The position numbers and the translations under genes were made by a program. Below are positions 1 to 6,533 of a stretch of 52,776 nt of DNA, one piece after another. Position 1 is the stretch's first letter, and each line of letters starts with the position of its first letter. Under the pieces are notes generated by a model. That model had not been told where the DNA came from, did no database searches, and saw only the letters and a list, made by a program, of their open reading frames with translations. The stretch covers positions 1 to 52,776 of the IMG/VR virus record IMGVR_UViG_3300039309_000221; one strand, written 5' to 3'. Origin of the DNA: a virus.

Positions 1-2
1 AA

Positions 3-626
3 TTAAGTGATGCAGATCGTCAGTTCTTAATATCACCAGAGAATAATATTCCTACTGCCGCACCGGGAGGAAAGGTTGATATTGGAGGAGCGAGAAGGAC
101 TAATAGACAGGAGACGGAAAGTATTGTCATCAAGCCATCGCAGGTCGTCAATCAGATTAGAAAGCCGCAGGCGCAGACACAGGCGCAAGCGTCAGTTCAA
201 CAACCTTCGCCGCAACAGCCGCCTAATCAGCAACTCATCCAAGCATCAGAGAGATACCCGATACAAATACCGAATATAGCTGGGAAGCAAAATATAAATA
301 TACCGAAGGATAATGATGTTTTTACGGATGTATCTTCGCCGACAGTAAGTTCTATTGTTCCCGTTATACAAAGAGTTGTTTCTTCCAATGGAAAAAATAT
401 TCATATAGCTTCGGTCGAAATTATTAATGCTGATACATTGGAAAGTATAAAAAGTACGAGGACAAATGCGGCTGGAAGATGGTCAATATCATTGCCAATA
501 GGAAGATATAGGACATTGATAAGTAAGACTGATATTATGACAAAAGAAAGAATGGAGGTGATAAATGATTTTGTCATCGATGGAAGACAATCTCCGTTAG
601 AGTTAGAAAACGCGGTTCTGAAATGA
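3..626 (+). CDS. C-terminal part of a structural/adhesin-like protein with a carboxypeptidase-regulatory-like domain (5' end outside window)
   Basis: The frame is open from the first bases of the window and stops at the TGA ending at 626, so the start lies upstream. The visible 207 residues begin with a Gln/Pro-rich low-complexity linker (roughly residues 45-80). They end in a compact beta-rich segment (about residues 125-205) in which an IxIxSVEIINADT strand is followed by T-N-A-A-G-R-W-S-I and L-P-I-G-R-Y. That pattern is typical of carboxypeptidase-regulatory-like beta-sandwich domains found in phage baseplate and tail proteins. Seen: the open frame, the linker and the domain pattern. Inferred: a virion surface protein. 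It overlaps the next gene by ATGA. An ATG at 438 exists inside the frame but would cut off the domain's upstream strands. Confidence 0.6.
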   Translation, partial: LSDADRQFLISPENNIPTAAPGGKVDIGGARRTNRQETESIVIKPSQVVNQIRKPQAQTQAQASVQQPSPQQPPNQQLIQASERYPIQIPNIAGKQNINIPKDNDVFTDVSSPTVSSIVPVIQRVVSSNGKNIHIASVEIINADTLESIKSTRTNAAGRWSISLPIGRYRTLISKTDIMTKERMEVINDFVIDGRQSPLELENAVLK

Positions 627-943
627 GAAACAAAATATTAAGATACATAAAATACTTTTTTCATATTGGTAAAAATGATTGGGTTAATATAGATATTATT
701 AATAAAAGTAAAAAGAAATCAAAGTTTATAGATATTGATGGAAAAAAGTTAATATTGACAGAAGATTTATGCGGCGATTTTTATGAGAAGCGGATCGGTG
801 GATGTTTGGAGCCACATAGATTAGGCGGTCCTGCGGTAGAAAGCCTTAATGGATATAAGCAATGGTGGTATGAAGGAGAGAATATAAATTGTTCTTCGCA
901 GAAAGAGTTTGAGAGAATATTAAAGTTAAAACTATTTTGGTAA
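623..943 (+). CDS. Small protein with a GPA-x-NGYKxWW repeat-like motif
   Basis: A 106-residue product whose ATG overlaps the stop of the preceding gene (ATGA at 623-626), which implies translational coupling. The N-terminal part is Lys/Ile rich. Near residues 65-85 it has H-R-L-G-G-P-A-V-E-S-L-N-G-Y-K-Q-W-W-Y-E-G. This resembles the short H-R-x-x-G-P-A / W-x-x-N-G-K repeats common in phage and poxvirus proteins, which resemble MORN repeats. No enzyme signature is visible. It closes the run of ordinary phage genes before the 353-base non-coding stretch upstream of the IsrB-like gene. Function unknown. Confidence 0.6.
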   Translation: MRNKILRYIKYFFHIGKNDWVNIDIINKSKKKSKFIDIDGKKLILTEDLCGDFYEKRIGGCLEPHRLGGPAVESLNGYKQWWYEGENINCSSQKEFERILKLKLFW

Positions 944-981
944 ATATATGAATAGAAATAAAAGATATATTAGAAGATAAC

Positions 982-1270
982 AGCCACAATTGTCAATAAC
1001 CATCATATATTATGGTGGCTTGTGCGAAGAAATCTAACCAGTTTCTTTTGATCAAGACTAAAATATTGTACTAGACAAGAGTAAAATCAATAAGCAGATC
1101 AGGACCGTATATCTTTTCATCAAAAGAGAAATCTGCGAGACGGAAAAGAAATGGTGAATGTGCTAGCATAAAGCACAGCGGCTTAAAAGGTATATAGAGA
1201 ATGTTTCGCTAGTTTTCTTTCCCTACGATCTGCCTATGTCGAAGCGAGTTGGATAAAGTGCTTACGCACA
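982..1270 (+). ncRNA. Candidate omega-RNA (guide-scaffold RNA) of the IsrB-like nuclease
   Basis: The 944-1296 stretch has no credible gene but is rich in pairing. AGCCAC (982-987) pairs with GTGGCT (1015-1020), with an alternative hairpin CCATCATA/TATGGTGG nested inside. GTGCT/AGCAC forms a hairpin at 1160-1176. GCAGATC (1094-1100) can pair with GATCTGC (1227-1233) over long range. GTGC/GCAC (1258-1269) is followed by a T run, giving a terminator-like 3' end just before the nuclease ATG. Established knowledge: IscB/IsrB proteins use an RNA encoded directly upstream, roughly 200-300 nt long, with the guide at its 5' end. The guide would then correspond to bases near 960-981. The position, strand and length fit; no covariance model was run. 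Confidence 0.6.
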
Positions 1271-1296
1271 TTTTTTAGAAGGAAATAGAAAATAAA

Positions 1297-2328
1297 ATGT
1301 CAGTTCCAGTTTTAGACAGAAATAAAATACCACTTATGCCTTGCTCTGAAAAGCGAGCTGCAAAGCTTATGGATAAGGGGCAAGCGAAGCCATATTGGCA
1401 AAAGGGTATTTTCTGCATAAAGCTGACCAAAGAGCCATCTGCAAGAAATTATCAAGAGGTAGCGTTGGGAATAGACCCAGGAAGCAAAAGAGAGGGTTAT
1501 ACAGTTGCTACTAAAAATAATGTTGTTCTTAACATAACTACAAATACGCCAGATTGGATTAAAATCCATATGGAAACAAGAAGAAATCTACGAAAAACAA
1601 GAAGATATAGGAAAACTCCATATAGAAAATGTAGATTAAATAGAAAAATAAACAAAGGATTTATTTGTCCAAGCACAAAAGCTCGTTGGTGTTCTAAATT
1701 AAGAATAATAAATCTTTTGAGAAGAATATTGCCTATCTCTTTAATAAATGTAGAAGATATAAAGGCGGAGAAAAAAGAAGGTAAAAGCAGATGGAATAGA
1801 AGTTTTTCTGGATTAGAAACTGGTAAAAATTGGTTCTATAAAGAAATAGTAAAATTAAATATTAAACTTATTTTGACAAAAGGAACAGATACGGCAGAGC
1901 ATAGAAAACAAAGAGGTTTTAAGAAATCAAAAAAGAAATTAGATTATATTTGGGAAACTCATAATGTTGATAGTCATTCATTAGCAGAAATAGTTTTAGA
2001 AAAAGAGATAAAACCTTATACTGGAATGTATAGAATAGATTTTCTTCGATATCGTAGGAGACAGTTGCATGTTCAAAACCCTATAAAAAATGGAAAGAGA
2101 AGACAATATGGTGGAACAGTTTCATTAGGACTATCAAGAGGAAGTGTTTTGCGTTATATAGGTAATAATAAAAGTTGGAAAAATAAAATCTATTATTTAA
2201 GCGGAACAAGTAATGGACAATTAACTATCTTAGATCTAAAAGATGATAGAAAAGTTTCTCATTGTATAAAAATAATAGATATAAATATATTATATATTAG
2301 TAAATATAAGGTATTATTTTGTAAATAA
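1297..2328 (+). CDS. isrB: IsrB-like RNA-guided nuclease (PLMP + RuvC, no HNH)
   Basis: A 343-residue protein. It opens with the IscB-family PLMP domain (I-P-L-M-P at 11-15, then S-x-K-R-A-A-K-L-M-D-K-G-Q-A). The RuvC-I motif is A-L-G-I-D-P-G-S-K with D60, and an arginine-rich bridge helix (RRNLRKTRRYRKTPYRKCR) runs from 95. RuvC-II follows with E153 (N-V-E-D-I) and RuvC-III with D225 (H-N-V-D-S-H). The C-terminal part has R-R-R-Q-L and Y-G-G-T as in the target-adjacent-motif-interacting region. RuvC-II and RuvC-III are only about 70 residues apart, so there is no HNH insertion. That, plus a length near 350, separates IsrB from IscB. Family knowledge: IsrB nicks DNA under guidance of an upstream omega-RNA. 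All three RuvC acids are present. AAGGA (about 1280) precedes the ATG. No tnpA transposase is seen nearby. Confidence 0.88.
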   Translation: MSVPVLDRNKIPLMPCSEKRAAKLMDKGQAKPYWQKGIFCIKLTKEPSARNYQEVALGIDPGSKREGYTVATKNNVVLNITTNTPDWIKIHMETRRNLRKTRRYRKTPYRKCRLNRKINKGFICPSTKARWCSKLRIINLLRRILPISLINVEDIKAEKKEGKSRWNRSFSGLETGKNWFYKEIVKLNIKLILTKGTDTAEHRKQRGFKKSKKKLDYIWETHNVDSHSLAEIVLEKEIKPYTGMYRIDFLRYRRRQLHVQNPIKNGKRRQYGGTVSLGLSRGSVLRYIGNNKSWKNKIYYLSGTSNGQLTILDLKDDRKVSHCIKIIDINILYISKYKVLFCK

Positions 2329-2357
2329 TAAAATTATTAAAAAATGGAATATAATTT

Positions 2358-3059
2358 ATGAGCTATAAAGCTACGATTTTGTGTATTGATCCTCCTTATC
2401 TTTTCAAGGATCCACTTACGATGAGCGAAACTCCTCGTGGAGCGATGTCGAATTATCCTCCTCTAACAATAGAAGAGCTAAAAAAACTACCAATAGCAGA
2501 TATTGCAGACCCATCGGGAGCACTCCTTGCGTTATGGTGTCCCTCATCGCTTATCCAAAGCGGGCTTGATTTAATGAAAGTGTGGAACTTTGATTTTAAG
2601 CAGACTTGGATATGGGTAAAAATTAAAAAGAACATAAATATGAATGGCGATATAAATGATGTTTTAAGTATGTATATGGGTCATACTTTTAGACAATGCC
2701 ACGAAATATGTTTATTGGGCATCAATAATACAAAAGTATATAAGAAGCGTATAAATAAAGCTCAAAGATCGGTTTCATTTGCTGCAAATGCAAGACATTC
2801 AGAAAAGCCAGAAGAATTGCAAAACAGATTAGATATTATGTTCGGAAATAATGTTAATAAAATTGAATTATTTGCTCGTAGGCAGAGAAAAGGGACTATA
2901 TGTATTGGCAATGAGGCTCCTATGACATTTAATGAAGATATTAGATTATCTCTTTCCAAATTAATGGATTTATCAGATGATAAAATATCTTTAATAAAAG
3001 AAACTATTAATTTAGATAAGATTGATAATGAAAAATTAGTTTCTATTTGGAATGATTAG
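2358..3059 (+). CDS. MT-A70 family adenine-N6 DNA methyltransferase
   Basis: A 233-residue protein with the catalytic D-P-P-Y at 11-14 close to the N-terminus, then Y-P-P-L-T-I-E-E-L-K-K-L-P and A-L-L-A-L-W-C-P. Next come W-I-W-V-K, the F-R-Q-C-H-E-I-C-L-L-G segment and the A-R-H-S-E-K-P-E motif. The fold order and the ending F-A-R-R are typical of MT-A70 enzymes, which transfer a methyl group from S-adenosylmethionine to N6 of adenine. No partner restriction enzyme is obvious, although an HNH endonuclease gene follows. Possible roles are self-protection of phage DNA or expression control. It starts 29 bases after the IsrB-like gene, so the two may share a transcript. Confidence 0.85.
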   Translation: MSYKATILCIDPPYLFKDPLTMSETPRGAMSNYPPLTIEELKKLPIADIADPSGALLALWCPSSLIQSGLDLMKVWNFDFKQTWIWVKIKKNINMNGDINDVLSMYMGHTFRQCHEICLLGINNTKVYKKRINKAQRSVSFAANARHSEKPEELQNRLDIMFGNNVNKIELFARRQRKGTICIGNEAPMTFNEDIRLSLSKLMDLSDDKISLIKETINLDKIDNEKLVSIWND

Positions 3060-3109
3060 ATAATCTATTTCGTGAGCAGTAAATTACCGCTTTTAAGCGG
3101 TGGCAATTG

Positions 3110-3652
3110 ATGAGGAATATGGTTGAGAAAAAAGTTCTTTTGTTAAATGAAACCTACGAAACTCTCTCTTTTATTAACGAGCGGCGGGCATTAAAATTAT
3201 TGTTTAAGGGCAAGGTTGATGTTTTGTCCGTTTGGAATGATGATGTTTTTCTTATCTCTGGCAAAATAAAGTTGCCAGCAATATTGAGATTGAGAAAGAG
3301 AGTTCGCAGAAATTATATTGCTAACAATGGATTTAGTCGCACCGCACTTATCCGCCGAGATGATAATTGTTGTCAATATTGTCAAAAGAGACTGACGCCT
3401 AATCAGCTCACCATAGATCATATTATTCCAAAACAGAGAGGTGGGCAGACAAGTTTTACTAATTGTGTCGTTTGTTGCAAGAAATGTAATTCAGAAAAGG
3501 GTAATAAAACACCAGAAGAAGTTGAAATGAAATTAATAAGGAAACCAGTAGCACCAACATTTTCTTCGTATTATTTTGTTTCTTGTGAGCAAGAGTTTTG
3601 GCATCCAGATTGGAACGATTATCTCGGATTAAATATCAATAAGAAAGTATAA
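3110..3652 (+). CDS. HNH endonuclease (McrA/phage type)
   Basis: A 180-residue protein with the N-terminal V-L-L-L-N-E-T-Y-E-T-L-S and R-R-A-L-K-L-L-F-K-G-K pattern of a widespread phage and bacterial HNH family. The HNH core follows: C88-x2-C91, the D103-H104 pair in T-I-D-H-I-I-P, N118, then C123-x2-C126. The two cysteine pairs bind zinc and the D-H-N residues form the metal-dependent nuclease site. ATG 3110 is preferred; TTG 3107 and ATG 3119 are in-frame alternatives. A small CCGCTT/AAGCGG hairpin (3088-3100) lies just upstream. The role is uncertain: free-standing mobile endonuclease, or a restriction or packaging function. Confidence 0.82.
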   Translation: MRNMVEKKVLLLNETYETLSFINERRALKLLFKGKVDVLSVWNDDVFLISGKIKLPAILRLRKRVRRNYIANNGFSRTALIRRDDNCCQYCQKRLTPNQLTIDHIIPKQRGGQTSFTNCVVCCKKCNSEKGNKTPEEVEMKLIRKPVAPTFSSYYFVSCEQEFWHPDWNDYLGLNINKKV

Positions 3653-3656
3653 TACA

Positions 3657-3812
3657 ATGAGCAACTACATTCCGTTTATCCATAAAAATGGCAAGGTAGA
3701 TAAGAAAAAAGATAAGATAGAACAAGTCTACCTCTATATAGAAGAAGATATAATAGAAGAGAAGAAAGAAGAAAAAGAGGAAGAAAAAATTACAATAATT
3801 GCGATATTTTAA
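3657..3812 (+). CDS. Small highly charged protein (51 aa)
   Basis: ATG at 3657 lies five bases after the stop of the HNH gene and the frame runs 51 codons to TAA at 3810-3812. The N-terminal half is S-N-Y-I-P-F-I-H-K-N-G-K. The C-terminal half is an E/K-rich stretch predicted to be helical, ending in a hydrophobic I-T-I-I-A-I-F. No family is recognised. The tight spacing supports translation, but the ribosome binding site is weak and low-complexity composition can keep a frame open by chance. Confidence 0.4.
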   Translation: MSNYIPFIHKNGKVDKKKDKIEQVYLYIEEDIIEEKKEEKEEEKITIIAIF

Positions 3813-3927
3813 GAGTTTTAATTTTGTTTATGGCTTAATTATTTGGTCATAAATCGATCAAGAAACATTATTACTATTATTGTAGAGCGGTTTGTCTCAA
3901 ATATTAAATCAATGTTAAGATTTCTTA

Positions 3928-3975
3928 TTAAGAGATAGTTCTCTTGTATTTAGTTAAGAGATAATGGTTATCTCT
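3928..3975 (+). promoter_or_regulatory. Paired operator-like repeats upstream of the 3997 gene
   Basis: TTAAGAGATA occurs twice, at 3928-3937 and 3954-3963. Each copy is part of a small inverted repeat: AAGAGA/TCTCTT at 3930-3945 and AGAGATAA/TTATCTCT at 3957-3975. They end 21 bases before ATG 3997 in an otherwise gene-free 184-base gap (3813-3996). Such paired dyads are typical of repressor or activator sites. An OmpR-type DNA-binding domain is encoded about 250 bases downstream, which makes local autoregulation a possibility. No promoter was assigned with confidence. Confidence 0.35.
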
Positions 3976-3996
3976 CTAAAATACAGAGGTCTTCAT

Positions 3997-4257
3997 ATGA
4001 GCACACAAGTTATTCCCCAAGGCAGTTCAGTTGTCATTACTGACGACGAAAGAAATTATCAAGAAAGAGAAATTGAGAAAACATTACATCGTATGTCAGA
4101 TGTTGTGTCAAAAGATTTCTCCGACGCAAATAGTGATCGTTCTCACATTGCTCGCGATTTAGTGCAGAACGTTACATTCACACGACAGGATGTAGTTGCA
4201 GCTATCACAGCCGCAACCGCCGGTCTAACAAATCAAATTAACTCCACTCGAATATAA
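3997..4257 (+). CDS. Unknown 86-aa protein preceding the cryptic winged-helix frame
   Basis: ATG 3997 is chosen because AGAGG sits at a good distance upstream (about 3985-3989); an earlier in-frame ATG at 3964 lies inside the inverted repeats. The product is hydrophilic and probably helical (D-D-E-R-N-Y-Q-E-R-E-I-E-K-T and D-R-S-H-I-A-R-D-L), ending A-A-I-T-A-A-T-A-G-L-T-N-Q. No family is recognised. Its last 29 bases overlap, in another frame, the beginning of a clear OmpR-type winged-helix sequence (4229-4450). Either this gene or its frame-shifted product may be the real partner of that domain. Confidence 0.5.
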   Translation: MSTQVIPQGSSVVITDDERNYQEREIEKTLHRMSDVVSKDFSDANSDRSHIARDLVQNVTFTRQDVVAAITAATAGLTNQINSTRI

Positions 4258-4450
4258 GCTATTAGTTTATTTAATAGAAAATATAGGTATTCCACAGACA
4301 AGAGAACAGTTATTGAAAACTATTTGGGAAGTTAATCCAAGCTCAAATACAAGAACAATTGATGTGCATATTAAAAGATTAAGGGGAAAGTTAGGGGCAT
4401 TAGCATTTTTGATAAAAACAGAGTTTGGAATAGGATATGTAATAAGTTAG
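4229..4450 (+). pseudogene. OmpR/PhoB-type winged-helix DNA-binding domain without a usable start codon
   Basis: Frame 4229-4450 translates to 73 residues that match the effector domain of OmpR-family response regulators from end to end. They include I-K-L-T-P-L-E-Y-K-L-L, then R-E-Q-L-L-K-T-I-W, T-R-T-I-D-V-H-I-K-R-L-R-G-K-L and the C-terminal F-G-I-G-Y-V-I wing. There is no ATG, GTG or TTG before the domain, because the frame is closed by TAA at 4226-4228. No receiver domain is present. It overlaps the end of the 3997 gene in another frame, so a +1 shift in or near the A-rich overlap would fuse the two. Options: a remnant of a captured regulator, a frameshift-expressed fusion, or initiation at ATC 4232. 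Confidence 0.6.
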
Positions 4451-4461
4451 TATAATAATAA

Positions 4462-4653
4462 ATGTTTTGTCAGAATTGCTCAAAATTGCTTATATTAAGC
4501 ACAAAAAAGAAATGTTTCAAGTGTGGCGGATTGGTTATCTCAAATATTGCGGTTCTTTGTGAAAATTGTTCGGCGGCAGACAAGAAATGCTCCTGCTGCT
4601 TAAAAAGTTTAGTTCCGCCTCCTATGCACAAAAAATGTAATTGCGGGAAATAA
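4462..4653 (+). CDS. Small multi-zinc-ribbon protein (63 aa)
   Basis: A 63-residue protein dominated by cysteines: C-Q-N-C, C-F-K-C, C-E-N-C, C-S-C-C and C-N-C. This arrangement should hold two or more zinc ions in zinc-ribbon-like knuckles. Such small phage proteins often bind nucleic acid or protein partners, but no family can be named. The ATG follows a TATAAT-like sequence closely and has no good ribosome site. It ends 10 bases before the deformylase gene, which itself ends in a zinc-binding SEC-C motif. Confidence 0.6.
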   Translation: MFCQNCSKLLILSTKKKCFKCGGLVISNIAVLCENCSAADKKCSCCLKSLVPPPMHKKCNCGK

Positions 4654-4663
4654 AGGTAAGATT

Positions 4664-5197
4664 ATGATCATTAAAAATAATGAAGAGGCATTGAGAATTA
4701 AATGTTCAGATGCAAATGAAGAAGAAGCAAAAGATATAATTCAAGCATTAGAAAAAGAGCTACAATATTCAGCATTAGCTGGACAAGAGGGTATTGGATT
4801 AGCTGCCGTGCAGATAGGTATTCCTAAAAATATTGCTATTGTTCGTATGGCGGATGCGAATATTAATTTGGTTAATTGCGGAATAGAAAAGATGTATGAT
4901 CCAGCAATGTTTCGTCAAGAAGGATGTCTATCATTCCCAAATCGATATGAGACAACGACACGACATCAAGAGATTGTTATCTCTAATAATTCGGTTTATC
5001 CAGAAAGTTTTATAGCATCGGGTCTTATCGCAGTTTGTTGTCAGCACGAGATCGATCATTTTAGCGGAAAGTTATTTATTGATCACACAATGAAACAGGT
5101 TAAAAGAAAAGTAGGACCTAATGACCCGTGCCCCTGCGGAGCAATAAATATTAATACGGGAGGAATAAAAAAGTTTAAGAAATGCTGCGGAGCCTGA
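4664..5197 (+). CDS. def: Peptide deformylase with C-terminal SEC-C zinc motif
   Basis: A 177-residue protein with all three deformylase motifs: G-I-G-L-A-A-V-Q at 43-50, E-G-C-L-S at 86-90 and H-E-I-D-H at 128-132. C88, H128 and H132 bind the metal and E129 is catalytic. The enzyme removes the N-formyl group from nascent proteins at the ribosome exit. After residue 150 comes G-P-N-D-P-C-P-C-G ... K-K-F-K-K-C-C-G, a SEC-C motif as at the end of SecA, where it binds zinc. Phage deformylases are known, but fusion to SEC-C is unusual. The second half of the motif carries an insertion compared with the typical compact form. A trigger-factor gene in the same window suggests a shared place of action. 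Confidence 0.92.
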   Translation: MIIKNNEEALRIKCSDANEEEAKDIIQALEKELQYSALAGQEGIGLAAVQIGIPKNIAIVRMADANINLVNCGIEKMYDPAMFRQEGCLSFPNRYETTTRHQEIVISNNSVYPESFIASGLIAVCCQHEIDHFSGKLFIDHTMKQVKRKVGPNDPCPCGAININTGGIKKFKKCCGA

Positions 5198-5209
5198 TAT
5201 ATATGGTTT

Positions 5210-5524
5210 ATGCATTTTTTGTTGGATGAATATGAGTTCTCTATAAAAGGCATTCAAGTTCTTTATTTTTATGCTTCGTGGATGCCGCAGCATAAAAAAA
5301 TGTTATCATCTCTTTCTAAAATGGAAGAAAAGTATCAATATGAGTTCATAGCTTTTGATACGGACTATTTTAAGTCTTTTTGTAAAAGGTTCAATGTGTC
5401 ATCAATTCCGACAATAATTATTTTGGATGATGGAGAAGAGAAAAAAAGAATTGAAGGAATTGTTTTGATAAGTTCCGTTAAGAATATGTTTTTTAATTTT
5501 GATAAGGAGAAAAATAATGGCTAA
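5210..5524 (+). CDS. Thioredoxin-fold protein lacking the CxxC active site
   Basis: A 104-residue protein. Q-V-L-Y-F-Y-A-S-W-M-P-Q-H at 16-28 lines up with the thioredoxin strand and active-site turn, and S-S-I-P-T-I-I-I-L-D-D-G lines up with the cis-proline loop, followed by G as in E-G-I. The W-C-G-P-C pair is replaced by W-M-P-Q-H, so no dithiol chemistry is expected. It may act as a redox-inactive protein-binding thioredoxin-like subunit. TGATATATA overlaps the preceding stop at 5195-5203, leaving almost no leader. The next gene's ATG is inside its 3' end (8-base overlap). Confidence 0.7.
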   Translation: MHFLLDEYEFSIKGIQVLYFYASWMPQHKKMLSSLSKMEEKYQYEFIAFDTDYFKSFCKRFNVSSIPTIIILDDGEEKKRIEGIVLISSVKNMFFNFDKEKNNG

Positions 5525-6161
5525 TAATCCAGTTCGACCGACAAGACCAGTAACAGCACCGATAACATCAGCAAAACCAGTTCCATCGACACCTTCTACA
5601 TCTGCGGCAACGCCGGTAGTTAATCCGAGACCATCTGTCCATATAAACACTATTCCAAAGAGGACAGTGTTAGGGACAACATCGGCTCATCCTATTAAAG
5701 TAACAACAGCACCAGTTGCAACTCCACAAGTAACTCAAATGCCAGCTATTAAAACTGCTCCTGTTGTGAGAAAACCACCGATGACAACGGGAATAAAGGT
5801 TGTTAAGCCGGCGAGACCTGCTACAACTGCACCAACGACATCGTCTACAACGCCGGGGACAAAGGCAGCAACACCAACTACACCGGCAGTTAAAAAGCCA
5901 GTAGGAATGCGTGGCGCTCGTTCTGCGGCAGCAGTTGCGGCAGAGGCGGCAGCAAAAGCAAAGTTTGCAGGAATACCACAAGTAACAGTTCCTACGCATA
6001 CAACTCCGGCTACGACAACACCAACACCAGCAGCAGCAACACCAGCATCAACACCGACGGCAACACCGACGGCAACACCGACGGCAACACCGACGGCAAC
6101 ACCGACGGCAACACCGACGGCAACACCGACGACGACTACACCAAAAACAACAACAAAGTAG
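5517..6161 (+). CDS. Pro/Thr/Ala-rich low-complexity protein
   Basis: ATG 5517 follows a good AAGGAG; an in-frame TTG at 5499 is less likely. The 214 residues are almost wholly Pro, Thr, Ala, Val, Ser and Lys, with no aromatic core. The protein has an Ala-rich helical stretch (R-S-A-A-A-V-A-A-E-A-A-A-K-A-K) and ends in a T-P-T-A repeat array. It looks like an extended linker or spacer, or a highly exposed decorating protein, and should be disordered. No catalytic function is visible. The following gene begins 10 bases later behind AGGAG, so the two are likely co-translated. Confidence 0.7.
   Translation: MANNPVRPTRPVTAPITSAKPVPSTPSTSAATPVVNPRPSVHINTIPKRTVLGTTSAHPIKVTTAPVATPQVTQMPAIKTAPVVRKPPMTTGIKVVKPARPATTAPTTSSTTPGTKAATPTTPAVKKPVGMRGARSAAAVAAEAAAKAKFAGIPQVTVPTHTTPATTTPTPAAATPASTPTATPTATPTATPTATPTATPTATPTTTTPKTTTK
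6049..6130 (+). repeat. 12-bp tandem repeat coding for TPTA units
   Basis: CAACACCGACGG is repeated six times in perfect register (6049-6120), followed by a partial seventh copy. Because the unit is 12 bases, copy-number change keeps the reading frame and only alters the length of the T-P-T-A tail of the Pro/Thr-rich protein. The perfect identity implies recent expansion by slippage. It is also locally much richer in G+C than its surroundings. Confidence 0.9.
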
Positions 6162-6171
6162 GAGAAATAAA

Positions 6172-6531
6172 ATGGTTAATAAAGTTAAGGCTCAGTCAGT
6201 TCCAGTAGTTCCAGTAGTTCAAGATCTAGCGGCAAAAAAGCTTCCAGATACAAAAGCAGGATCAATATGGCAAGAAATTGCTGGCGTTCCGATAGATGCT
6301 TTTGCGATACCTAATCAAATAGTTTCTGACTATTTTATTCCGTTTTTTGCGGAGCCAGATCGTTTGTTTCTAAAAGCGAAGACAAAGGCGACAGCCGCTA
6401 TTCAGTTTTTAGAAGCGACATTGGCAGCAAGATGTGTCGAAATTGTCAATATTAAGACAAGGCAGACGGCTCCTAAATATAATGTAGAGCTGACCGATAA
6501 GTATATTATTGTTTCACCAATATCGAGATAA
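6172..6531 (+). CDS. Unknown 119-aa phage protein
   Basis: The gene has a good ribosome site (AGGAG before ATG). The product opens with a Val/Pro-rich linker and then a mixed alpha/beta body: W-Q-E-I-A-G-V-P-I-D-A-F-A-I-P-N-Q, then F-L-K-A-K-T-K-A-T-A-A-I-Q-F-L-E-A-T. It ends in beta-like segments (Y-N-V-E-L-T-D-K-Y-I-I-V-S-P). No family is recognised. It lies between the low-complexity protein and a coiled-coil-like protein, with only 2 bases to the next gene, so it probably belongs to the same operon. Confidence 0.6.
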   Translation: MVNKVKAQSVPVVPVVQDLAAKKLPDTKAGSIWQEIAGVPIDAFAIPNQIVSDYFIPFFAEPDRLFLKAKTKATAAIQFLEATLAARCVEIVNIKTRQTAPKYNVELTDKYIIVSPISR

Positions 6532-6533
6532 CA

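Noticed and set aside
76-279. 67-codon Arg-rich + strand frame at the left edge
   Set aside because: It is an out-of-frame shadow of the partial structural gene (3-626), whose frame holds a recognisable domain.
1312-1569. Opposite-strand 85-codon frame inside the IsrB-like gene as a transposase remnant
   Set aside because: The translation has no HUH or Y1 transposase motif and is the antisense of the PLMP/RuvC region.
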